This document shows positions 1 to 13,335 of a stretch of DNA of 62,000 nt, in pieces. Position 1 is the first letter of the stretch. Each line of letters begins with the position of its first letter. The translations under genes and the position numbers were made by a program. Under the pieces are notes generated by a model. That model ran no database searches. It saw only the letters and a list, made by a program, of their open reading frames with translations, and was not told the DNA's origin. The DNA is from Phoronis australis (taxonomy: Eukaryota > Phoronida > Phoronidae), in assembly GCA_002633005.1 (NCBI GenBank), contig NMRA01000051.1, positions 499,273 through 561,272 of the forward strand, read 5' to 3'.

Positions 1-584
1 TACCCATACAAAACTTGTACGAATCTTGTCTGCAAAGAACAAGAAACACTAAATTAACAAAATGGCTGACACGGGCGTGGTCAACACAAGACACACAGAA
101 AAAGCAGACCATGGAAACATATTATACACAAAATTACAGCAAATTAATTACAATACTATCTACACAAATATACAAACTAAGGGAAATGAAAATGTACTAA
201 CTGCGTCCAAAACAAAGTAAATGATACAGATAACGGAAGAAAATACTCACTAGTACACGACAACAGTAAGCGACTTGACGCTTCAAACGATGCGGGCAGA
301 GTGCAATGGCAAGCCAGTGAAACAATAGCCTAGAAAGTGCCTAGCGGCGAGGCAGAAAACTAAAGCTAAGCAAAGCAAAAGACCTCACATTTATAATACA
401 TAATGAACACGATTAACCTGCAAATCATCCGTAACAGTGGTGTATGCCAACGCAAGGTCTGTCACGGTTACTACACGAATAAAGTCCTTACCCACGATTA
501 CAAGTGCAAAAGTCTTTTGAAATGCCAACATAAAACTTAGCTGTGCTTGTGCTCCTGTTATTTCTCTTTTTATTCACTCTCCAG
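1..584. other. Upstream flank / 5' intron of NOP56
   Basis: No gene is recognised here. The last 40 bases form a pyrimidine-rich stretch ending in AG at 583-584, which looks like a splice acceptor ahead of the first coding exon. NOP56 probably has a short upstream non-coding (or nearly non-coding) exon in or before this stretch, as in vertebrates, but I cannot place it. On the minus strand near 238-250 there is a donor-like GTGAGTATTT, which could hint at a divergent transcript. That is only a guess. Confidence 0.4.
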
Positions 585-593
585 AAGGCGCAG

Positions 594-3500
594 ATGTTGC
601 ATGTGCTCTTTGAGCATGCCTCTGGCTACGCACTGTTCCGCGTCAAGGAGTTTGAAGAAGTGGGCATGCTGCTGCCCCAGGTAGAGCAGTGTGTGACCGA
701 CGTGAGTAAGTTCAACGGCATCGTCAAGTTGGTTGCCTTCGCTCCGTTCAAAAGTGGAACAAATGCCCTGGATAACATTAACAGTATCTCTGAAGGTAAG
801 TGTTCCTTGTGGCTTGTAAATGGTGTGTAAAATTTGCCCAGGTTGTAGTTCGAAGATTTCCAGGTCTTACTCTGTTTGATCTCTTGTAACTTGTTGTAGG
901 ATGTTTACCTTACTTTTCTTTCAAAATGCAAAGTACTTATCAAGCTTTTTTTGTTTGAATATGTATTTTAACTGAGACATTGAATTTGCTGCAGTAAATT
1001 TGTTCTAGCTTGACATTGTTACCCTATGAAACAATCGTATCAATTGAGCATGCTTGTGAATTGAAATGTAATGTAAAGTTGAGATTCATAAAGTTTTAGA
1101 CTCATGCGGCACTTCTTAATGTCAGTAATATTTAAAAACATTTTTGGTCTGCGACTTACCAGCAACTCCCATTTTACATAACCGAGGCATCCTATGCCTA
1201 TATTTGTGAACACCCATCGTATCCGAATGTTAGCTCCCAAAAAGTGCAGAAGTTGCTTATCGTTGATTAGCAATTAGACAATTTCAGTGGAACCTTGCGT
1301 TACTTAGGCCGGAAAATACCCATAGCTCTCCTGCTCTTTGCTAAATGGTGCTTTTGACTCGTGCGGTATTTTGCGGGAATTTTTTGACTTGGACTGGAAT
1401 TTTGTACCTCCGTCGGTCAAAGTATTTGAGCCCTTGCACGTTGGGCATTTCTTTTCCCTAAAACAAATAACGGCTGAAATAGAGTCGCCTTGGTCACCCA
1501 TGACCTTTGAAATTGAAGTACACTGACCCAAAATTCAAAGAATTTTGCCATAACGATGAGGCCAGTTGGCAAAGGGAAGGTTTCATTAGCTCTCTATAAC
1601 CGACACATGTATTCGTGTTGCTAAGTGCGTAATCAGAAATAGGAGAAAATACACACTGAAAAAAATAAATATCAAAATTCTAGGACTGACCTGCTGTACA
1701 AGTGTCATCAAAGTTGTTGATGACGCAAACTCGCTCCATTTGTTCGCACTGTTCAAATTTTTAACTACGATTGAAAAACTTCCTGTCAAAAAAACTTAGG
1801 TGAGGCATAGAGTGAACGATGGAGTGCAAATATCGCAAGAAAAATCTTGTCTAATATTGGTTACGTATTCAATAACTATTTTTGCATGAAACAATAAACG
1901 TTGAAATACTTCAACTTAGTGCAGGATTTCGTTATTGGATGAATCGAGTTTTGCGTCTTTAGCAGTTTGGTACATGAAAAAAATAGGTCAACCACAAACT
2001 TATTATCCCGACGTCTACTTGCTTGTCACTGAACGACATGCAATATATGGAAAAAAATAGGTCAACCACAAATATGTTGCGTGTAGAGCTTTGGCTTCGG
2101 CTGTTGAACAAGGCTGGGATTTGGCTATTAAAACTGCAAGAAAAGAGCAGTTATTTTGAAGAATATTTTTTGCATAGTATTGAGAGGTTGTGGTGGATGT
2201 TTGACCTGGTAAGTGTAAATTTCAACAACACGGCCATTTTTAATGCACTGCAGAAACTCCAACAACACGATGTCCCCGGCGACCACTGCCACTGGTGACG
2301 ACAATAACCTACTGTGAACTCGAAATTGCGAGTGAATCAATAGAGAAAAAAAGAGTGGAAAAAATAGAACTACACTTTAATACTTCATGTCATTGCTTCA
2401 ATTTTCGTCCAAGAAAGTCAACTTAGGTTTAAATAACAGGCGATTAACTTCGGGGACTGGAATTTGATTAAGAAGTTGGTCCTCTGGACCGGTATTTCAA
2501 AAACCCAGTTGAACCACTGACTAAACTACAGTGCACAATCAGCCCATTCTAGGTGGTAAGCCCATTACTTTTTTTTACAATTTGCCGATGATTTATTTGT
2601 GTCTTGTGCCTGTAGTCGGACATTGATGTATCTCGTAGAGCATTAACTTGTTCAAACGTTGAGGTAAGCCTCCAGCTCTGACTTCTCAATATTTTTTAAG
2701 CGCCCATATTGACATAACGTCCTCACCCTGATTTTTTAGTACACCTATTTAGGTGTCCTTGGCAGTAACTCGGACATGTATGGTGTTTAGAATGATGTCT
2801 AAAATTTGCAATTGTCTGAAATGATTTCTTGTGTTGTACCTCGAAGGTGGCATCTAGTTTTGTATTTCCTCTCCAGGTGTCCTGCACGAGGACCTCCAGT
2901 TATTCCTTGAGACCAACCTTCCCAAGCCTGGCAAAAAGGAGTCCAGCATCCTCGGCGTTTGTGACGCCAAGATTGGCTCGGCCATTCAGGAGACCGTTGG
3001 GGTAACCGTTCAGCACACTGGAGTCGTCCCGGAAATAGTTCGAGGTGTGTTCATTTCCCTAAACCTAACCACATTGTGTTGGTTGTTCTTGCAAGACTTA
3101 TTTCTAGTGCTCATGGTGGAAAGTCTTTCTGCAAAATGACAAAAACAGTTTCCGTGCTTGGAAAACCCCATGAACATAAAAAAAGTAAAAACTCCGCAAA
3201 AATTCAGAAGACCGGTATAAACCCTTGTGTTACGCGACGTAACATGAGCTTATGCGGGGAAAAATACCGTATGGAAAATTATTGTACTACCTAAAACTTG
3301 GGGAAAGTGAAAGGTCTACTCGAGTGGGAACAATGATATTGTTGCTCCACTTAAGGTGACTATTGCTTTGCCCGAGAGAAACGAAATGTGCTGTTGATAC
3401 TGCTACGCACAAGCTGTCAAAAAGGAACTTTTGATTTAGTTTATTTACCATTATGGTACCATTGTGGTATTGGTCTCGAGTTGTTTTTTTTTTTACTCAG

Positions 3501-6500
3501 ATTCGATGTGATTTAAGACAGTTTGTTTTTGCTTGAGATTATGCTCATTGCTTTTACTTGACTAAGTGGGTCTTTGGATGCACCTAGCATTTCTTGACCA
3601 ACAATTTCTCCCAATGTGAGTGAGGAACAAATTGAGAACATGGGCCGGGATCTAATTTTTTCTTGAAATCAAACTGTAAATTATTTTTGCGTCTTCTATT
3701 TTACTTCTATGCGAACTTAAGATAAGTATCTATCATTCTGTGCTCTAGTTCCATTTCGAGTACAAAGATTAAACCCTGGCCCCAGCTATATATTGGTAAG
3801 TATTCCAAATAAAAAGTTAGTTGGCAAATTCTTAGCAGCTCCTACCATTATACACAATTGCCTTACGATGACCCTGGCTGTCCTAGCCCTGAGCCTCTGG
3901 TCCATTACAGGTATCCGGTGTCATTTCCACCACCTGGTCAAGGGTCTGACGGACCAGTCAGCAGGCAAGGCCCAACTGGGTCTCGGCCACAGCTACTCCA
4001 GGGCCAAGGTGAAGTTTAATGTGAACCGCGTGGATAATATGATCATCCAGAGCATCAGTTTATTGGACCAGCTGGATAAGGACATTAACACATTCGCCAT
4101 GAGAATCAGGTAGACTTTTAACTACATGCACTGCACCTTTCTTATGTGTGTTTTTCGTTTAGATTTATGGCTTTCCGATATGTGAAGCTATTCCTTATCT
4201 GGATTTGCCTTTGAGTAAAGAGAAATAACATGTTTAGTAGCATATTAGTGAATATTCGGTTGTCTGTTAATGTTGTCAGTGAGTGGACATTGAATGCAAT
4301 TTCAAAGAACGATTAAATTCTGAAAGCACCAGTAGACCTGTGCTCCATGGGAGAGACTAGCTTTTAGTTTAGATCAGTTTTTGCTGCAAGATTGGTTTCA
4401 ACTTGATCCTCGAGATGTGAACTGAGAGTTCCATATTGTTTGAGACAGTGCGCAGTGAATAAGATGACCAGCCAACTTGTGCAACCTTGTCTCAACCAGT
4501 CGTGAAGTGCCAGTTCTCTCCAAGCCCTGAAGCCACGCCCACTTTGATTATGGCCAATTAAAGACGAGTTTCATTTCAGTGGTTTTAATCAAAATTTGAT
4601 TTTTGGCAGAAGGCAGGTTTATAGCCACTTCATATTAACAATGCACTTGCCTTTTGTCTAAAATACGGTTATGACTGAGGTAGCACACTTGATCTATGAA
4701 CATTTGTGGTGACTTATTCCTCACTAAGAAGAACTTTGGTTTGTTCATGTTGAATGAGATCAGACACTACAAATGGCTTAATGGCCAGTTTCTCTTGTTC
4801 TATGATCTTGAAGCTCTCCCTGAGAGCTATCATGCCTTTGTTAAATTTGCTATTAAACCACCAACGGTCATTAGTTTTCACAATATGGCAACACAGATTT
4901 CATTTCAATATCTTTTCTTCCTCCCCCTAGAGAGTGGTACTCATACCACTTCCCAGAGTTGATCAAGATCGTCAGTGAGAACTACATGTACGCACGTCTA
5001 GCCAAGTTTATTGGCAACAGGAAGGACTTTGATGAGGAGAAGCTTGACGGAATTGAGGAGATTACCATGGACAGCGGAAAGGCCAAGGCCATTCTAGACG
5101 CATCCAGGAGCTCCATGGGTAAGTGGCGCTTTGAGTGAATGGTGTCTGCTGTTTGGTTATTTTATCACCATTAATGGATACTAGCAGTGGATTTTCATTC
5201 TGTTTTGCCTTGTCCACATTACGACTTACATGACAACAATGAATTTAGCCTCCCTCATTCAGTTCAGCGTCCACTCTACACCCCCTACACCTCACGACAT
5301 TTGCATGCATTATACACACCTATTTATGTAACTGAGCACATGGAAGCTAATAATTTTCAACTTGTCTGCAAGTTTGCATCCCCCCTGGGGATTGTTTTAA
5401 GGCAAGTTACCGCAGAATAAATTGCACAATCTCAATGAGGTGGGGTAATTCGTCCCATGCTTGTCAAATTGCCCCTGCGCAAGTTGCATCCACAACACTA
5501 AATCTACCAACCACACATTCCAAGTGTATGGAAACTCGTAGTGTGGTCAGCACTTTTGTCGCTGCCATGCATTGTCTTGAAGGGCTACTTTTTCTCCATG
5601 GACACTGCTTGTTTGGTTGTTTAGTTACTCAAAAATGAAATGGTGGGTTTGTTTTCAGGATCTTGTGGTTTGAAAAATCACGGAATAAATATTTCGTGAC
5701 CTGTATTGTGAAATCACTTTAATTTATAATTGAGTTGGACGATTTGTTGACGCATTCCACTGTGTGTCCCTCTGCTTTACATACTAAATTCACTTGACTG
5801 GATAAAAGGAGTAGGAGATCAATAGTAATTGTTAAATTATGAATTCTGCAGGTATGGACATCTCACCCATTGACTTGATTAACATTGAACGATTCGCTAC
5901 CCGTGTGATCGGCTTGGCAGAGTATCGCAAGAGTCTTCACACATATCTACAGTCCAAGATGCACACGGTTGCTCCCAACCTCTCCGCCCTTATTGGGGAA
6001 CAGGTACACGTGGATTAATTTTTTGTGGCGCAATTTTTACTCGCCTCGCGTTAGACTTTCATGACCACTTGCAACACACAATTCTTGTTCCATAAAGAAC
6101 AGTTATTAAAACAAAAATCTTAGTGGTGTTTTGTGCTGACTTCTCAGTTGGTTTGATACAACTACATCAACTTGTTCTGTAGTTTGAGTTTATTGACTGC
6201 ACTTTTTGTAGATGGAAAAACACTAAGCGAACATACTTTTGAGTAATCGAACATCTGGAAATCTCGTGGGTGGACTCAGGATACACTGACTTGGAGTATT
6301 CAGTATGAGTTTGCCAATAGGAAACGTTATAGATCCAACTCTTTAGCATTGTGATAGTGTTTTTTGCTTGACCCAATTTCTAATTCTGGGGTGTTAGACC
6401 ATCCAAATTGACAAGGACGAAGGACAATTACATTCATTGTTGTGTGAATCATTGGAATATGCCAAAGCACAACAGGGCCAATTTGATGACATGAAGGTGG

Positions 6501-9500
6501 CAAAAAATTTCTGCATTAAGTACCCTAACAAGAATGCAAAATTATTTCCACTAACTACGATATCGCCATCCAGCGACAACGCATATTTCATTGTCTCAAC
6601 GATAAAGTGGAAAACAGTGGTTGTATTTGTCGTGACCCCATCCTTTGACACGTCATAGCTACACGCTGAAGATTGCTCCAAGCCATCTTCTTTGTGTTGC
6701 ATATCAACTCATTGTTCCACCAACAATGCTGGAATGCTAGCCTTGTTGTTTGGGTGTTTACATCGCTATTACAATGTCACCACTGTTGTTGTTATTTTCA
6801 GGTGGGTGCTCGTCTCATTTCGCATGCAGGAAGTCTGACCAGTCTAGCCAAGTACCCGGCCTCTACTGTACAGATCCTTGGTGCAGAGAAGGCTCTCTTC
6901 AGGTAAACTGCCTGCTTACGATGACAGTCACTCACAGGGGTCCCGCAATTGGAGAACTAGTTTTGTCCACTGAATTTGCATCTAACTGGTTCTCAAAATC
7001 CGAGACCCATGTTAGTGACTATTTGCTTACTGTAGGTGTAAAGTTCACAGCTGGGGGTATATGGAGTAGTGCAGCAGTTTTCTAATTTACATTTGATTGT
7101 TATGGTGATAAAATGAGCAATAGTTTCTATCAAAATGTGTGGTTCACTCTGATGAGGCGCTAGTTCTTTCCAGTTTCATTACAACTGCTATCCATCTGTG
7201 GTTACTGTCGGTTTTTCGATTATGTCTGCTGGTGGTTAGTGACATCATAATGCACAGACCTGGAGCTTTCATCTTGGTGTCTTGAAAACAATGTAAATGG
7301 TGCAAGTTATTTAACATGGTCATGCGCATGTCCTACTTTCAAATCACAATTTTCCACAAAGATGGCTGGAAATGGTAAATTTTCTTCTAGTAGGTCTGTC
7401 CTAATATAACACCCCTCTCATTCTATATTTCATTGCAATGCAAATTAACTTAGATCACTACATTTTGTGTTGCAGCGCCAAATCCAAGACATTATCAGAA
7501 AGGCAAATATCATTGTTGGATGTGCCTTGCATTGTTCCCGACTTTTTGAAATGTTGGTCAGTCAGGCAGTGTATTTTTCTACCTCTGGGAAAAGGGAGTG
7601 TTGTATCTAGGATGGTCCTATTGATCATGGACGCTTGTCTTATTACAGGGCCCTAAAGACGCGTGGTAACACCCCTAAATATGGTCTCATCTTCCACTCG
7701 ACTTTCATTGGACGGGCTGCTCAGAAGAACAAGGGTCGCATATCTCGCTACCTGGCCAACAAATGCTCCATTGCCTCTCGTATTGACTGCTTCTCTGGTA
7801 AGCTGTTGGTTTATACACTGCTCATTTGATATGAACTGCAGTAAAACTTGCTCGAGTTCTTTACAACCGGACTGATAGATTTTTTTCAAGTAAGGCAGAC
7901 TTATTTGTTGGGCAGAGTGCATGAACGGCTGTTCTGCAGAAGTTTGAGCGAGTTAAGCAAAGGACTAAATTAGTACGCCTGACTAATGCCAGTTTTACTG
8001 CAGTTATCGAGCTTGGTAATATGAAACTATTGTTTTGTACATGCCCAACATCGACTTCACCTTCATTCGGCCTCTGATAAATTGACGAACGTGAAACACT
8101 TTGAATTTTCGTCCACATCACGTGCTAACTGGGACATGTCGAGTGTTTGTCTTACAGAACAGAAGCTCACTCGTCATCCAACAACTCGGTTTATTTTAGT
8201 AGCGTGCTGCGTCATCTTAAAGTTGCATGTAAAATTACATTTCAGGAATTCTGACATTGCCCAAAGTGCGTTACAGTGCAACCCAGGAAATTCATGTCAG
8301 TTGCCTAGTTGGAAATGTGTTGGGCACTTTTTTATGCGGAGTCTGTGCTTTGGTGTGTGGTATTATATAGTACTCTAATGGGTTTCCGTTTATTTCCCAC
8401 TACAGAGATGCCCAACCAAGTGGTGGGAGAACATCTGAAACAACAGGTAGAAGATCGACTCAAGTTTTACGAGACAGGAGACGCTCCGAAGAAGAACTTA
8501 GACGTAATGAAGGAGGCCCTTCAAGAGGTAGGGTTATGGGTCGTGAGGTCATGTCCACTTTCTGAATGTACACCTGGGACTCACAAGTTGTGTCGACATA
8601 TGAACATATGTTCCAAAGATAGCATAATTCGTTTTGGCCCGTGTTTTTTAAATTCATGCGGTATCTTTGTAGTTGTTCATATTTTCAAAAATAAAAGTCA
8701 GTCAATGCCTGCTGAAGTTGTTTGAAGTCCTTTCTTTCCTTCAAACTCACATGTAGTCGTGTTGTTTAGTTATTCCAGAACCAGTTTAACGTGATACCAT
8801 CACACACTTTACTCAAGAGTTGATTTAACAAGTGGCTCATTTCGAGTAAAGTTTGGAATCTTACATATTGTAATTGGTCATTTTGTGAGTTGAGTCTTGA
8901 GTGAAATGAGGTGTCCTTGGACCCAAGTGTTAGGTGTTAGTTGACTGGAACAAATATATGTTATTTCTTGCAGTCGACTGAAGTGACTAAGCAGATGATG
9001 AAGAAAGAGAAAAAGAAGAAAAAGAAAGACAAGAAGAAGAGTGTGGATGCGAATGTTTCTATGGCAACAACGGACGGTGATGTGTCCGTGGAGCAGACGG
9101 ATGAGCCAGTGAAAAAGAAGAAAAAGAAGGATAAAAAGAAGAAGGGTGAGGCTGCGGAGGAGGACGCAAATGTTTCCATGGCGACCACAGATGGGGATGT
9201 AACCTTGGAAGATGGAGAGGAAGGGAAGAAGAAAAAGAAGAAGAAGGTATTACCTGTGGGAAACTAATCACCAGTTCACAGTTTTCATTCTTAAGGTGTA
9301 TTTTAGGACACAGTGCGAATCTGACATAAATGAGCATGTTGACCAAAGGAAGTGTTAACTTCGTAATCTCTCTTCATATGAGTAATTGTTTCTCCTGTGG
9401 CCTTGGTTCTTAGTAAGTTTTCAATACTGCTGCCTGTCTTCAGGTTTTTTTTTGGAAATACTGTAAAACTCGAACAAGTCTAATCCAGCCACAAGAGGTG

Positions 9501-10230
9501 ATATTATGGAGAAATCTGACTAATGAAATGAACTGGGGGTTAAACGAAGATCCTAAGGCATGGCAGACTTGCGCAAGTTTTACTGCTTGTAAAAGTGTTA
9601 AGGTTAAGGATGGTGCTATAGTATTTTGTTTCATCTTCCGCTGGTGACTATTTAAGTGCAGTGGAGATTATTAATTGTGGCCAAGGTGTGTGCGACAGTT
9701 GTTTCAATTGTCAGTTCAGGGGGATTTCATCTTTGGCGCTGCTGACGTTTGCTCATTACCATCCAATGACGTCACAAATAACTGCTTTAATGCGTTTCCA
9801 AACTTAGCAGGAAAATAGGCAAAATCGCCACCAACTTGGTGCATAACCTCTCATAAAGTTTATAGCCCACATGAGGTCATATGAACGCCGGGCGAATTCC
9901 CACTGTCCAGTTATAGGTAAGCACTAGAGAAGTGGGACAAAAATCCATTTGCTTCTCGTCTCTCAAAAGGTCTATTGAAGAAATTTGCAAATGCATTTTC
10001 ACACTGACATTTTGTAAATTGCAGCACTCACAAAACTGTATAGATTGTATTGTGAACTTGATTGCTTGATCTTTTTGTTGAAGGAAAAGAAAGAGCCTGA
10101 AGAGGTCACTGCTGTAAATGGTGACTCAGAGAAGAAGAAGAAGAAGAGAAAGAGCGAACAGATGGACACAAGCGAAGTAGTGACACCTGTTGTGAAGAAG
10201 AAGAAAAAGAAGAGCAAATCAGACGAATGA
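594..10230 (+). CDS. NOP56: NOP56, box C/D snoRNP core protein (10 coding exons)
   Basis: Coding exons are 594-795, 2877-3044, 3911-4109, 4931-5118, 5852-6003, 6802-6902, 7649-7797, 8406-8527, 8974-9246 and 10084-10230. All junctions are GT-AG, phases agree, and the product is 566 aa (human is about 594). The N-terminal NOP5NT region opens [15 protein letters not shown]. It is followed by the coiled-coil region and the Nop domain, which includes the hallmark [20 protein letters not shown] (residues about 330-350) and the stretch ending [15 protein letters not shown]. The C-terminus (from about residue 436) is a lysine-rich KKE/D tail typical of nucleolar NOP56/NOP58. NOP56 pairs with NOP58, fibrillarin and 15.5K in box C/D particles that guide rRNA 2'-O-methylation. 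The ATG at 594 was chosen because the family starts M(V)LLHVLFEH. The frame stays open upstream to the acceptor at 584, so a short 5' extension is possible. I found no convincing intronic snoRNA, although this gene hosts them in vertebrates. Confidence 0.97.
1974..2072. repeat. Short direct repeat in NOP56 intron
   Basis: The sequence AAAAAAATAGGTCAACCACA occurs twice, ending near 1998 and 2071, about 73 bases apart. The intervening sequence is not repeated. This may be a small duplication or the footprint of an excised insertion. The rest of this 2.1-kb intron shows nothing recognisable. Confidence 0.55.
9046..9201 (+). repeat. Duplicated acidic/lysine module inside NOP56 exon
   Basis: The peptide [13 protein letters not shown] is encoded at 9046-9084 and again at 9163-9201, a 117-bp (39-codon) period. 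Each copy is embedded between runs of lysine codons. The duplication is in frame and lengthens the KKE/D tail. Such tails are disordered and vary in repeat number between species. Confidence 0.85.
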
Positions 10231-10426
10231 ACTGAACTTTAAACTTGTCACTAAACGGACTATGTTGTTAGCGCAAGGCAGTGTAAAAAGATTTAACCTG
10301 AAATTTTGCAAGTTGTATGCTCACGAATATATGTGTGGGTGTCTTTCACAGTCAAGGTGTTATGGATTTTTTTTTTCATCCAATGATAATATTTCGCTTG
10401 TTGCCACAGGTCATGAGGAAAAAGTC

Positions 10427-10432
10427 AATAAA
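10427..10432 (+). terminator. Poly(A) signal of NOP56
   Basis: AATAAA lies about 200 bases after the NOP56 stop codon, with GT-rich sequence following. It is the first canonical signal downstream on this strand. Confidence 0.7.
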
Positions 10433-12500
10433 GAGTGTGCGGTGCAGCGAAGAGTAAGGATTGCCCTCTGCACTATAAACTGTTCAAATTTGTTGGAATT
10501 TTGGGGACATGCTCGTCATTTTATGTTGGTAACGTTGGTATATGTATCATGAGCGTTGCGTGTTGCTCTGGTTAGTGTAAAATCAGAAATGGCAGTGTGT
10601 TATGGAAAACATTGAAAAGGTTTCTCCTTGGCCTTTTGTCTTCCTAATGTTACAAAATTAGCATACACTGTGAATCAACTGGAGTAAATTGGTTGCCTCT
10701 GTTGATAGATTGGTAGCTGCAAATTTGATTTATTCTTATTGATGGGTTTTTATTGATCAAATAACTCTGTATATGTAGTTTGTATGTCCCGAAGAGAACG
10801 TAAAACCTGATCAAGCTAATTTTGAGTATGCAAATTTTATGCATTGCATGGCTCAGCTTTTTGGCATTGCACATCTGTCATTTTGTGTTGATAAGCAGTT
10901 TGCACACTTGAGTTTAGATTTTTATGGCACTAACTGATGAGTTCCTCGAGCTTTTCACAATGTGCACAAATTGTTTTCATCTTATCGTTTGATTGACATT
11001 CATCATGTGGTGTTCTGGGTGCCTAGTAAGAAAGCTTGATGATGTGTCTCAAGAACTCCGACCTTCACCTGGTGGAGTTGCGTTCACCTTTAATTTCAGG
11101 CATTAAGGATGGGCCAACGCCATGCGCTGTTGCAGCAAAAATGTCAGAAAGTGGAACATTATAGGTTTTGCAATATTTAAATACGTTGGTCATGTGATGT
11201 GGCCAACAGGCGGCGTGCAGAGCAGACATAAAATTGTTTGTGATGTTGCAATGTTGCGAAGAAAAACAAAATTAATTCATTTGTTAATTCCTTTCAAATC
11301 GTGGCCATATGTTGGTGAACTTTTCGTTTGGATATTCAACTTGTATTTGTGTATGTTGACTATAGTTTCCAGTCCATATCATTACAATACAGTAATATTT
11401 TACCTATGTTTGGTGTTATCTGTAAAATCATGAATCCAACTCGACTGAACTGGAAAGAAGAAAAAACTAACTGAACCCTATTCAATGATAATTTCAAAGT
11501 GGTCACGGTTATTAAAATTTCCTTTTCTAAACTGCAAGCCCACTTTTACGAAGTGGTTCACTTCTAAGAATGTAATAAGAAAGCTGGTTGAATCATGCGG
11601 GTCATCCTAAAGACTCCTTACATTCTTAAAATTTATCCATTTCATTCTTGTTCAAGTCTCCTAAGATGCGCTTAAAACTTGGAGAAAGTCGAACTGGCGT
11701 CTTTTAAAGTCGGTCCCATCTTTACAATTACAGTGATAATGTTAAATTATACCCTTAGTTATTAATCCGTTCTGTCTGTAACTATGTGACGGTGCTGAAG
11801 ACACTAGGACTAAAACAGTATTCTATTTTCGTTACCAACAAGGTCGCCAAAATCTGTTCAAGAAAATGTTTCCATCAGAGCCCTAAATTTGCGAGTTTGA
11901 AAATTGCGCATGTAGGCATAGCCTGTGACTTGAGAAAAAACGGTTTTACTGGTAATTTTTAATCTACCGGCGGACTTGATAAGAGCCGCAGGGGCACAAA
12001 AATGACTCCGGACCTTCCTTCAAGGTACCGGAGCCCCAAATGTGACCACATTGGTCCCACCATCGGCGGACTTTCAATTCGAGGGGGCAATGGGAAAATG
12101 AACGGATATGTAACTAAAACAAGTCCCTCTTCTCCGTCTCTGTGGGAAACTAGACCAAAGCTGGCCGTGGGGAGTGCCAACCACAATTTTTGAAGGCAAA
12201 AAATGTCGACGCCCAAACTAATTGTCATACCCGGCCAACGGTTCCTCAACATACCCTCTCTACGTCTGCCTTGGTCACGTGGCGCGCTGCGCAACCTTTA
12301 GTGCTGCGCCTTCAAGTTTTCTCGAACGTTCCACTAGGACTAGCTTGACTAGGTGAGATTTTGAAGTGCGAGCATATGTTGCAAAAGTTTTAGTACCAGC
12401 AGAAACAAAAATGACTCCGTATCCGTATTAGTAGGACTATGTCCCTATCCCTATCATGACTGGAGCTTATTCCACTCCGAGTACTTTGTATTTGAACGCG
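10433..12500. other. Intergenic, no gene recognised
   Basis: AT-rich non-coding sequence between NOP56 and the LDB gene. Only short shadow ORFs are seen. It includes one member of a small repeat family (11,188-11,244). It also has two occurrences of AAAATGACTCCG (near 12,000 and 12,408), which may belong to a degenerate repeat. Confidence 0.6.
11188..11244 (+). repeat. Dispersed repeat, copy 1 (partner at 14,914)
   Basis: This segment opens GGTCATGTGATGTGGCCAAC and ends TTTGTGATG. It aligns over about 55 bases with 14,914-14,967. Both contain a C-C-A-A-(T/C)-A-G-G-(T/C)-G-G-C-G-T-G-C core that resembles a CTCF-type motif. The family is not identified. Confidence 0.5.
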
Positions 12501-12519
12501 GCGCTTTCGAGCTTTACTC

Positions 12520-12840
12520 ATTCACCAGGCCGCTACGGTATATGCCTCCGATCCGGCCGACTAAGGTGCCGTCGGGATGGCCTAAACCACCGCACTATTT
12601 TGAGACTGAAATAGTACGAAACATGTACAGGCACAAAAGCAATAACTATTTATATGCGGCCACGCGTACCGTGACTTCACAACCAGCTCGATTGATCCCC
12701 GGCCCACCATGGGCGCCGAGAGCATTGAAATATANCTCGATCGGCCGATGGCGGCCGCGCCCGGCCGCCGCCTCGGCACTCATCATTTCAGTGCTGCCCG
12801 GCGTCGATCAGGCGTCAGCCATCGATGAGTGAACCATCAC
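12520..12840. promoter_or_regulatory. CpG-rich patch, possible LDB promoter / 5' exon region
   Basis: CpG density rises sharply compared with flanking AT-rich DNA. There is a GATGGCGGCCGCGCC stretch (about 12,748-12,762) resembling the YY1-type GATGGCGGC element of housekeeping promoters. It lies about 4 kb upstream of the first recognised LDB coding exon. An isolated N at 12,735 marks an assembly uncertainty. No TATA box or clear donor was seen. Assignment to LDB is an inference from position only. Confidence 0.3.
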
Positions 12841-13189
12841 CTACTACTCATCTAGTTGCATGTTAATAGAAGAGGTGCAAGTTCTAGTTTTTTACTGCTG
12901 AAATCTGGGCCACTGCCGGGCTTTCGACAAGCTTCTTTTTGAATTCATTGAGAAAATTCGTGCAAAACCTGACACCCGTCACACCTCGACACGGGCGTTA
13001 ACGTGGGCAGTACCGCCTGGGTCAGTCGGAGCGCCCGTGGGCCGACTTGCACTGGCACCTCATCGATCTGAAACCAGTTACACTGTTCACTCGGCATAGG
13101 CCTATGCAGATATACTGAGCACAGTTTAGGAATATACTGTGGGGTTTTTGGTGCTGAGTGTGTGATGTCAAGAATTGATGGGTGGCGCA

Positions 13190-13335
13190 CCCGCCATAGG
13201 GGACTGACCGGCTGCCAGTGGGGCCGGGGCTCGGCCCCACAAAAGTTTTTTCAGTTGCGAAGGCGGTGCACCACAGGGGGCTGGGGGAGGGGGGGCCTTT
13301 AGCCCTCCCCACTTTTTTCAGTACTCAGTGCGCCG
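13190..13335. repeat. GC-rich hairpin-containing repeat-like segment
   Basis: This contains a perfect GTGGGGCCG ... CGGCCCCAC stem around 13,217-13,240. A second G-run/C-run hairpin around 13,277-13,310 is followed by the same CTTTTTTCAGT-type sequence as the first (AAGTTTTTTCAGT near 13,243). The repeated hairpin plus TTTTTTCAG layout suggests a small mobile or duplicated element. No terminal repeats are defined. Confidence 0.35.

Noticed and set aside
6910-6975. Box C/D snoRNA-like pair in a NOP56 intron (ACGATGA ... CTGA)
   Set aside because: The box C deviates from RUGAUGA, spacing is only about 55 bases, there is no terminal stem and no recognisable rRNA-complementary guide. Other TGATGA/CTGA pairs in the introns (for example 6,484, 7,150) also fail on spacing or stem.
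8961-9346. Minus-strand ORFs rich in Phe/Ser/Pro opposite the NOP56 tail
   Set aside because: They are reverse-strand shadows of lysine-codon runs.
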